In this document: positions 6,008-12,021 of the stretch, one piece after another
Layout of the letters: every line of letters begins with the position of its first letter
Position numbering within the stretch: position 1 is the stretch's first letter
NCBI GenBank assembly: GCA_035715725.1
Contig: DASTKT010000072.1
Span: 1 to 12,021 of the forward strand
DNA from: JADGGV01 sp035715725
GTDB taxonomy: Bacteria > Gemmatimonadota > Gemmatimonadetes > Longimicrobiales > RSA9
Direction: 5' to 3'
DNA length: 12,021 nucleotides
The notes under the pieces: model-generated
What the model was told of the DNA's origin: nothing
The model's database searches: none
Seen by the model: only the letters and a program-made list of their open reading frames with translations
Translations under genes and position numbers: made by a program

Positions 6008-8175
6008 GGCGGATCTTCCTCCTGCTGTGCGCGCTGCTGGCGTGGGCCGCCCCGGCGCTCGGCGCCGAGGACGGCTACGATCTCTGGCTGCGCTACCCGC
6101 TGGTGTCGGACGCGGCGCGGCTGCGGGAGTACCGCGCGGCGCTCTCCGCGCTGGTGATCGAAGGCGACTCGCCGACGCTCCGCGCCGCGGGCGACGAGCT
6201 TTCGCGGGGTCTGAAGGGCCTGCTCGGGGTCGCGATCCCTCGTGTGGGCCGGGTGGAGCGCGACGGCGCGATCGTCGCCGGGACGCCGGCCGGCTCGCGG
6301 CTGATCGCGTCGCTCCCGCTGGCGGCCGAGCTGCGGCGCGTCGGCGCGGACGGCTACCTCGTCCGGGCGACGAGGCTGGGCGGCCGGCGCGTCGTCGTGA
6401 TCGCCGCGAACCGGGACGTGGGCGTGCTCTACGGCGCGTTCGCGCTGCTGCGCCAGCTCCAGACGCAGCGTCCGCTCCGGGACCTCGCCCTCGACGGCGC
6501 GCCGCGCATCCAGCTCCGGCTGCTCGACCACTGGGACAACCTGGACCGCACCGTCGAGCGCGGCTACGCGGGCGCCTCGCTCTGGGAGTGGGACAGCCTG
6601 CCCGGCCGGGTCTCCCCCCGCTACCGCGACTACGCCCGCGCGAACGCCTCGATCGGCATCAACGGCGCGGTGCTCACGAACGTCAACGCGAACGCGCGGG
6701 TGCTCACGCCGGAGTACCTGGCGAAGGTGGCGGCGCTGGCGGGCGTGTTCCGGCCGTACGGCATCCGCGTCTACCTCACGGCGCGCTTCAGCGCGCCGCT
6801 CGAGATCGGCGGGCTGAAGACGGCGGACCCGCTGGACCCGGCCGTGCGGGCGTGGTGGCGGCGCAAGGCGGACGAGATCTACCGCTTCGTGCCGGACTTC
6901 GGCGGCTTCCTGGTGAAGGCGAACTCGGAGGGGCAGCCGGGGCCGCAGGACTACCACCGCACGCACGCGGACGGCGCGAACATGCTGGCGGACGCGGTGG
7001 CGCCGCACGGCGGCGTCGTCATGTGGCGCGCGTTCGTCTACAGCGCGGCGGTGCCGGCGGACCGGGTGAAGCAGGCGTACGACGAGTTCAAGCCGCTGGA
7101 CGGCGCGTTCCGGCCGAACGTGTTCGTGCAGGTGAAGAACGGGCCGCTCGACTTCCAGCCGCGCGAGCCGTTCCACCCGCTGTTCGGCGCCATGCCGCGG
7201 ACTCCTTTGATGATGGAGCTGCAGATCACGAAGGAGTACCTGGGGATGGCGACGCACCTGGTGTACCTGGCGCCGCTGTGGCAGGAGGTGCTGGCGGCGG
7301 ACACGTATGCGCGGGGCGCGGGCTCGACCGTGGCGAAGGTGATCGACGGCTCGCTGCACGGCTACGCGCGGACCGGGATCGCGGGCGTGGCGAACGTCGG
7401 CAGCGACCGGGACTGGACGGGCTCGCACTTCAACCAGGCGAACTGGTATGCGTTCGGCCGGCTGGCCTGGGACCCGACGCTCTCGGCCGCCGCGGTCGCC
7501 GACGAGTGGATCCGGATGACGTTCACGAACGACCCGGCATTCGTCGGACCGGTGAAGGCCATGATGCTGGCCTCGCGGGAGGCGGCGGTGAACTACATGA
7601 CGCCGCTCGGGCTCGCGCACCTGATGGCGACGGGGCACCACTACGGTCCCGGCGCGTGGGCGGACGGGGGGCGGCCCGACTGGACGCCATCCTACTACCA
7701 CCGGGCGGACACGCTCGGCCTCGGCTTCGACCGCAGCGCGACGGGGAGCGACGCCGTCGCCCAGTACTTCCCGCCGGTGCGCGACCGCTTCGCGGGCCGG
7801 GAGAGTGTCCCGGACTCGCTCCTCCTCTGGTTCCACCACGTGGGCTGGAGCGAGCGGCTGCGCTCGGGGCGGACGCTCTGGGAGGAGCTGGTGCACCGCT
7901 ACTCGAGCGGCGTCGACACGGTGCGCTGGATGCGGCGGAGCTGGGACGGGCTGGAGGGCCGGATCGACCCGCAGCGCTTCCGCGAGGTCCGGCGCGACCT
8001 GGCGATCCAGGAGCGGGAGGCGAAGTGGTGGCGCGACGCCTCGATCCTCTACTTCCAGACGTTCTCGCGCATGCCGATCCCGGCGGGGTACGAGCCGCCC
8101 GCCCACACGCTCGACTACTACATGCGTCTCACCTGTCCGGCCGATCCGCGCCGGCCGTCGTGCGACGTGATCTAG
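6004..8175 (+). CDS. aguA: Secreted GH67 alpha-glucuronidase
   Basis: A 723-residue glycoside hydrolase family 67 enzyme, about usual family length (~700). It removes (4-O-methyl-)D-glucuronic acid from the non-reducing-end xylose of aldouronic acids. A Sec signal peptide is clear: MRRIFLLLC and further hydrophobic residues, with cleavage likely near PALGA (17-21). A Cys at 9 is too early for a convincing lipobox. The N-terminal GH67 domain spans roughly 27-150, then RLLDHWDNLD (172-181) opens the barrel. The likely catalytic acid is E309 (NSEGQPG), and the general-base pair is D383 (LDFQPREP) and E411 (TKEYLG), with spacings matching the Cellvibrio enzyme. The GTG start at 6004 overlaps the preceding TGA by four bases (GTGA), implying translational coupling. 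Being exported, it probably acts in the periplasm or outside and feeds uronate to the ExuT-like carrier and xylose units to the genes that follow. Confidence 0.93.
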   Translation: MRRIFLLLCALLAWAAPALGAEDGYDLWLRYPLVSDAARLREYRAALSALVIEGDSPTLRAAGDELSRGLKGLLGVAIPRVGRVERDGAIVAGTPAGSRLIASLPLAAELRRVGADGYLVRATRLGGRRVVVIAANRDVGVLYGAFALLRQLQTQRPLRDLALDGAPRIQLRLLDHWDNLDRTVERGYAGASLWEWDSLPGRVSPRYRDYARANASIGINGAVLTNVNANARVLTPEYLAKVAALAGVFRPYGIRVYLTARFSAPLEIGGLKTADPLDPAVRAWWRRKADEIYRFVPDFGGFLVKANSEGQPGPQDYHRTHADGANMLADAVAPHGGVVMWRAFVYSAAVPADRVKQAYDEFKPLDGAFRPNVFVQVKNGPLDFQPREPFHPLFGAMPRTPLMMELQITKEYLGMATHLVYLAPLWQEVLAADTYARGAGSTVAKVIDGSLHGYARTGIAGVANVGSDRDWTGSHFNQANWYAFGRLAWDPTLSAAAVADEWIRMTFTNDPAFVGPVKAMMLASREAAVNYMTPLGLAHLMATGHHYGPGAWADGGRPDWTPSYYHRADTLGLGFDRSATGSDAVAQYFPPVRDRFAGRESVPDSLLLWFHHVGWSERLRSGRTLWEELVHRYSSGVDTVRWMRRSWDGLEGRIDPQRFREVRRDLAIQEREAKWWRDASILYFQTFSRMPIPAGYEPPAHTLDYYMRLTCPADPRRPSCDVI

Positions 8176-8186
8176 CGATCCGATCT

Positions 8187-8205
8187 CCGCCCTCCACCGG
8201 GGCGG
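8187..8205 (+). other. Small intercistronic hairpin between aguA and xylA
   Basis: CCGCCC (8187-8192) and GGGCGG (8200-8205) form a 6-bp stem with a 7-base loop in the 65-base gap between the two genes. It might stabilise mRNA or set different expression of the exported enzyme and the xylose genes. The stem is short and such pairs are frequent in DNA this GC-rich. Confidence 0.25.
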
Positions 8206-8240
8206 GCGCATCTTCGACCCACGAGCCCGGAAGGCTGGCC

Positions 8241-9422
8241 ATGAACCGCACGCCCGCGCAGGATGCCTACACTCCCCGCCCGGAGCACCACTTCACGTTC
8301 GGGCTGTGGACCGTCGGGAACCCGGGGCGCGACCCGTTCGGCGAGCCGGTCCGCGCCCCCATCCCGCCGGCGCGCATCGTCCAGAAGCTGGCGGAGCTGG
8401 GCGCCTACGGCGTGAACCTGCACGACGAGGACCTGGTGCCGCGGGACGCCTCCGCCGCCGAGCGCGACCGCATCGTGCGGGAGTTCCGGGCGGTGCTCGC
8501 CGACACCGGGATGAAGGTGCCGATGGCGACGACGAACCTCTTCTCCGACCCGGCGTTCCGCGACGGCGCGTTCACGAGCAACGACGCGCGCGTCCGCGCG
8601 TACGCGCTGCAGAAGACGATGCGGTCGATGGATCTGGGCGTGGAGCTGGGGGCCCGGACCTACGTGTTCTGGGGCGGGCGCGAGGGCGTGGAGACGAACG
8701 CCGCGAAGGACGCCCGGACCGCGCTCGGCTGGTACCGGGACGCGCTGAACTTCCTCTGCGAGTATGCGCGCTCCCAGGGCTACGACCTGAAGTTCGCGCT
8801 CGAGCCGAAGCCGAACGAGCCCCGCGGCGACATCTTCCTGCCGACGATCGGTCACATGCTCGCGTTCATCCACACGCTCGACCACCCCGAGATGGTGGGG
8901 CTGAACCCCGAGGTCGCGCACGACACGATGGCAGGGCTCGACTTCGCGCACGGCGTGGCGCAGGCGCTGGACGCGGGGAAGCTGTTCCACCTCGACCTGA
9001 ACGACCAGAAGCCCGGCCGCTTCGACCAGGACCTGCGCTTCGGCAGCGACAACCCGAAGGCGGCGTTCTTCCTGGTGAAGCTCGTCGAGGACGCGGGGTG
9101 GAGCGGGATGCGGCACTTCGACAGCCACGCCTACCGCACCGAGGACGAGGAGGGCGTCTGGGACTTCGCGCTCGGCAGCATGCGCACGTACCTGATCCTG
9201 AAGGAGAAGGCGGCGCGCTTCGATGCCGACCCGGAGATCCGGCAGCTCCTGGCCGCGCTGCGCGCGCGCGGCGGCACGCCGGGCGAGCGCACGGCGTTCA
9301 CGCCGGAGCGCGCCCGCGAGCTGAAGGAGCAGGCGTTCGATCTGCCGGCCATCCGGCGCCAGGGCTACGCCTACGAGCGCCTCGACCAGCTCACCATGGA
9401 GATCCTGCTGGGGGTGCGGTAG
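8241..9422 (+). CDS. xylA: Xylose isomerase, class I (actinobacterial type)
   Basis: A 393-residue TIM-barrel enzyme that isomerises D-xylose to D-xylulose with two divalent metals. Residues align with the Streptomyces enzyme at a constant offset of +7: W23, H61 and D64 (NLHDEDLVP), W144, E188 and K190 (LEPKPNEPRG), E224 and H227 (NPEVAHDTM), D252, D262 and D264 (HLDLNDQ, then FDQDLRFG) and D294 (HFDSHAYRT). The length is that of class I (~390); the E. coli class II enzyme is about 440 residues with a longer N-terminus. The ribosome site GGAAGG (8229-8234) is 6 bases before ATG 8241. It is separated from aguA by 65 bases and from xylB by 2, so xylA-xylB are clearly one unit. No key residue is missing. 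Glucose could also be a slow substrate, as is usual for the family. Confidence 0.97.
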   Translation: MNRTPAQDAYTPRPEHHFTFGLWTVGNPGRDPFGEPVRAPIPPARIVQKLAELGAYGVNLHDEDLVPRDASAAERDRIVREFRAVLADTGMKVPMATTNLFSDPAFRDGAFTSNDARVRAYALQKTMRSMDLGVELGARTYVFWGGREGVETNAAKDARTALGWYRDALNFLCEYARSQGYDLKFALEPKPNEPRGDIFLPTIGHMLAFIHTLDHPEMVGLNPEVAHDTMAGLDFAHGVAQALDAGKLFHLDLNDQKPGRFDQDLRFGSDNPKAAFFLVKLVEDAGWSGMRHFDSHAYRTEDEEGVWDFALGSMRTYLILKEKAARFDADPEIRQLLAALRARGGTPGERTAFTPERARELKEQAFDLPAIRRQGYAYERLDQLTMEILLGVR

Positions 9423-9424
9423 TC

Positions 9425-10954
9425 GTGGCGGAGCCGCTCTTCCTCGGCCTGGACGTCGGCACGAGCGGCGTCAAGGCGATCCTCGTGAGCGCGACCGGGG
9501 ACGTGGTGGCCGCCGCCACCACGCCGCTCCGCCTGGCGACGCCGCGTCCCGGCTGGGCGGAGCAGGACCCCGGCGAGTGGTGGGACGCCAGCGTCGCTTC
9601 GATCCGGGAGGTGCTGGCCGCGCGGCCGGGCGCGCGCGTGGCCGCCGCCGGCATCTCCGGGCAGATGCACTCGTCCGTCTTCCTCGACGCGGCCGGCGAG
9701 GTGATCCGCCCCGCGCTGCTCTGGTGCGACGGCCGGACCACGGCCGAATGCCGCGAGATCACGGAGCGCGCCGGCGGAGAGGACCGGCTCCGCGACTGGG
9801 CGAGCAACCCCGCGCTGGAAGGGTTCACGCTCCCGAAGGTGCTCTGGCTGCGGAACCACGAGCCGGCCGCGTTCGCGCGCCTCTCCACGGTGCTCCTGGC
9901 CAAGGACTACATCCGCTTCCGGCTGACGCGCGCCATCGCCACGGAGCCGTCGGACGCCTCCGGCACGCTCATGTACGACGTCGCCCGGCGGCGCTGGAGC
10001 GCGGAGCTCATGGAGGCCGTCGCGCTGCCGCTCTCGCTCCTGCCGGAGGTCGGCGGCTCCGCGGAGCCGCTCGGCGGTGTCAGCGCCGAGGCGGCCGCGC
10101 TCACCGGGCTGGCGGCGGGGACGCCCGTGGTCGGCGGCGGCGCGGACAACGCCTGCGGCGCCGCGGGCGTCGGCGTGCTCACGCCGGGCGAGGCGGTGGC
10201 GAGCTGGGGGACGTCGGGGACGGTGCTCGCGCCGATGGCCGAGCCGCGCGTCGATCCCGGGCTCCGCGCCCACACGTTCTGCCACGTCGTGCCGGACGTC
10301 TGGTACCTGATGGGGGTGATCCTCTCGGCCGGCGGCGCGTTCACGTGGTACCGCGACCAGCTCGCCCGGGAGCTGGCCGGCTCGCCGCGCGCCGACGCGC
10401 TCCTGGACGACGAGGCGCAGAGCGTCCCGGCGGGCGCGGACGGCGTCACGTTCCTGCCGTACCTCCAGGGCGAGCGCACGCCGCACCGGGACGCCTCCAT
10501 GCGCGGCGCGTTCCTCGGCCTCAGCCTCGCGCACTCGCGCGCGCACCTGACCCGCGCCGTGCTCGAGGGCGTGTGCTTCGCGATGCGGGACTCGCTGTCG
10601 ATCCTGCGGGAGCTCGGGCTGTCCCCGGACCACCTGCTGCTGACCGGCGGCGGCGCGCGCAGCCCGTTCGTGCGCCGGCTCCAGGCGGAGGTCTATGGGC
10701 TGCCGGTGAGCACCGTCAACCGCGAGGAGGGGCCGGCCTACGGCGCCGCGCTGCTGGCCGCCGTCGGCGCCGGCGCGTTCCCCGACCCGGCGGCCGCCGC
10801 GCGGGCCACGCTCGTCCGCGCGGCGCCCGAGCCGCCGGACCCGCGGGCCCGCCGCGAGTACGACACTCTGTATCTCCGCTTCCGCGCGAGCTATCCTGCG
10901 GCACACCCGGTCGCGACTCCGGTCGCGGCCGCCCCGGACCCCGCGGCCGGCTGA
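9425..10954 (+). CDS. xylB: Xylulokinase
   Basis: A 509-residue FGGY-family sugar kinase, normal length, that phosphorylates D-xylulose to xylulose-5-phosphate with ATP. Visible motifs are the first phosphate loop DVGTSGVKAI (10-19), the substrate motif ISGQMHSS (77-84), LLWCDGR (98-104), KDYIRFRLT (160-168) and SDASGTLMYD (176-185). The catalytic base is D241 in GGGADNACGA, followed by SWGTSGTVLAP, and the C-terminal ATP site is LTGGGARSPF. All agree with xylulokinase rather than glycerol kinase. I use GTG 9425, two bases after the xylA stop; the G-rich run near 9409-9416 may be the ribosome site. The tight spacing implies coupling to xylA. The C-terminus ends in an Ala/Pro-rich tail of about 20 residues. 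Confidence 0.95.
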   Translation: MAEPLFLGLDVGTSGVKAILVSATGDVVAAATTPLRLATPRPGWAEQDPGEWWDASVASIREVLAARPGARVAAAGISGQMHSSVFLDAAGEVIRPALLWCDGRTTAECREITERAGGEDRLRDWASNPALEGFTLPKVLWLRNHEPAAFARLSTVLLAKDYIRFRLTRAIATEPSDASGTLMYDVARRRWSAELMEAVALPLSLLPEVGGSAEPLGGVSAEAAALTGLAAGTPVVGGGADNACGAAGVGVLTPGEAVASWGTSGTVLAPMAEPRVDPGLRAHTFCHVVPDVWYLMGVILSAGGAFTWYRDQLARELAGSPRADALLDDEAQSVPAGADGVTFLPYLQGERTPHRDASMRGAFLGLSLAHSRAHLTRAVLEGVCFAMRDSLSILRELGLSPDHLLLTGGGARSPFVRRLQAEVYGLPVSTVNREEGPAYGAALLAAVGAGAFPDPAAAARATLVRAAPEPPDPRARREYDTLYLRFRASYPAAHPVATPVAAAPDPAAG

Positions 10955-10983
10955 GCCGTCGCGGCCACCCCGTCGAACGCCGC

Positions 10984-12021
10984 ATGCGCGCCATCGCCCG
11001 AAAGATCCTCGGCTCGCAGGAAGCCGGGCTCGTCCTCGTGGTGGCCCTGGTCACCCTCACGCTGACGCTGCTCGCCGGCTCCCACGTGGACCGGCGCACG
11101 GGCGAGCTCGTCAACAACTTCTGGAACTCGAACACGCTCATCCAGACGGCCACGGACGCCAGCTTCTTCGCCGTCATGGCGATCGGGGCGACGGTCGTGA
11201 TCATCTCCGGGGGGATCGACCTCTCCGTCGGCTCGATCTACGCGCTCGCCGGCGTCGCCATGGCGCTCCTGCTGCGCGCCGCCGGCCCGATGGGCGCCGT
11301 CCCCACGATCCTGCTCGGCCTCGCCATCTCCGCCGGCGTGGGGCTGCTGTGCGGGCTGCTGAACGGCGCGCTCGTCGTCGGGCTGCGCGTGCACCCGTTC
11401 ATCATCACGCTCGGCACCATGTGGATGCTGCGCGGCATCGCGTTCGTCGCGAGCCGGGCGGAGAGCATCCTGGTGCCGCAGCCGCTCACGGGGCTGGCGA
11501 AGGCGTCGCTCGGGCTGGGCGGCGGCCTCTACCCGGTGCCGATGCTCGTGATGCTGGCCGTCGCCGTGGTGGGCACGCTGTACCTGACCCGGACCGTCAT
11601 GGGCCGGCACGTCTTCGCGTTCGGCGGGAGCCTGGAGGCGAGCCGCTTCGCGGGGCTCGCGCTGAACCGCATCCAGATCGGCGTCTTCGTGGTCTCGGGG
11701 CTGACGGCCGGGCTGGCGGCGTTCCTCGGCGCGAGCTTCTACGGCTCCGCCTCCTCCGGCGACGCGCAGGGTTACGAGCTCTACGTCATCGCCGCGGCCG
11801 TGGTGGGCGGCGCCAGCCTGATCGGCGGGAAGGGCAGCTCCGTCGGCGCCATGTTCGGCGCGCTCCTCATCGTGCTCATCCGCCAGTCGATCCGGACGCT
11901 GCACCTCGACCAGAACTACGAGTGGATCGTCATCGGCTGCGCGATCATCGTCGCCGTGGTGGTGGACCAGTGGAGCACGCGCGTGACCGCGCGGCGGCTG
12001 AGCCGGACCGCCGAGCTCTCC
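10984..12021 (+). CDS. xylH: Sugar ABC transporter permease, RbsC/XylH type (runs off the right edge)
   Basis: An open frame of 346 codons without a stop, cut by the window end. It is a polytopic inner-membrane protein with about 9-10 hydrophobic segments, beginning AGLVLVVALVTLTLTLLAG (14-32). The signature ISGGIDLSVGSIYALAGV (74-91) and the late-loop motif VIAAAVVGGASLIGGKGS (268-285), which contacts the ATPase, are typical of the carbohydrate-uptake-2 (ribose/xylose) permeases. Family members are about 320-350 residues, so only the tail is missing. Following xylA-xylB by 29 bases, xylose is the likely substrate; ribose, arabinose or other pentoses are possible. No clear ribosome site precedes ATG 10984, which could mean coupled translation. 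The ATPase and binding protein are not in the window and may lie to the right. The symbol is inferred from context. Confidence 0.9.
   Translation, partial: MRAIARKILGSQEAGLVLVVALVTLTLTLLAGSHVDRRTGELVNNFWNSNTLIQTATDASFFAVMAIGATVVIISGGIDLSVGSIYALAGVAMALLLRAAGPMGAVPTILLGLAISAGVGLLCGLLNGALVVGLRVHPFIITLGTMWMLRGIAFVASRAESILVPQPLTGLAKASLGLGGGLYPVPMLVMLAVAVVGTLYLTRTVMGRHVFAFGGSLEASRFAGLALNRIQIGVFVVSGLTAGLAAFLGASFYGSASSGDAQGYELYVIAAAVVGGASLIGGKGSSVGAMFGALLIVLIRQSIRTLHLDQNYEWIVIGCAIIVAVVVDQWSTRVTARRLSRTAELS

Noticed and set aside
6004..6080. Lipoprotein signal (Cys at residue 9 of the alpha-glucuronidase)
   Set aside because: Only eight residues precede the Cys, too short for a normal lipoprotein signal; the hydrophobic stretch continues past it to an ordinary signal peptidase I site.
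5752..8211. An 819-codon open frame on the - strand under aguA
   Set aside because: Same artefact: Arg/Val/His-rich composition, no recognisable fold, and the + strand gene has all GH67 catalytic residues.

Overview
The window is very GC-rich DNA (roughly 70% or more by eye) with all recognised genes on the + strand. It reads as a carbohydrate-catabolism island for the side chains and backbone sugar of glucuronoxylan. No marker gene identifies the host. The G/C-saturated wobble positions, the actinobacterial/Deinococcus-type (class I) xylose isomerase, the Sec-exported GH67 enzyme and the small STAS-like protein would suit a high-GC soil bacterium (for example Gemmatimonadota, Acidobacteriota or a similar lineage). 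That placement is inference only.

Layout. Bases 1-560 hold no gene I can defend: a C-rich, proline-codon-like imperfect repeat tract and one short hairpin. A small STAS/SpoIIAA-like orphan follows (615-1022). Directly after its stop codon is a sigma-70-like promoter (P1, 1023-1051), an AT-rich operator-like patch and a strong leader hairpin. P1 would drive a three-gene uronate unit: an SDR-type D-mannonate oxidoreductase (1137-1952), mannonate dehydratase uxuA (2001-3029) and an ExuT-like hexuronate MFS transporter (3061-4431).

A 331-base gap (4432-4762) carries a second promoter (P2, 4585-4613). It is similar to P1 along its whole length, including seven identical spacer bases (CTCGCGG), and is followed by an AT-rich imperfect inverted repeat and a GC-rich structured leader. 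P2 would drive a second unit: a glucarate-dehydratase-like enolase-superfamily enzyme (4763-6007), a GH67 alpha-glucuronidase with signal peptide overlapping it by 4 nt (6004-8175), xylose isomerase xylA (8241-9422), xylulokinase xylB (9425-10954) and a sugar ABC permease that runs off the right edge (10984-12021).

How it fits together (inference from families). The exported alpha-glucuronidase clips (4-O-methyl-)glucuronic acid from xylo-oligosaccharides. The MFS carrier takes up the uronate. The SDR and UxuA convert fructuronate via mannonate to 2-keto-3-deoxygluconate, while the glucarate-dehydratase-like enzyme suggests an additional aldarate (oxidative) route. The ABC permease imports xylose, and XylA and XylB deliver xylulose-5-phosphate. 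Uronate isomerase, uronate dehydrogenase, KDG kinase/aldolase, a xylanase/xylosidase and a transcriptional regulator are not in the window. The individual genes are familiar; the most interesting points are the twin promoters, the leader structures, the coupling of an exported glycosidase to a cytoplasmic dehydratase, and the gene-to-gene switching between G-ending and C-ending codons.
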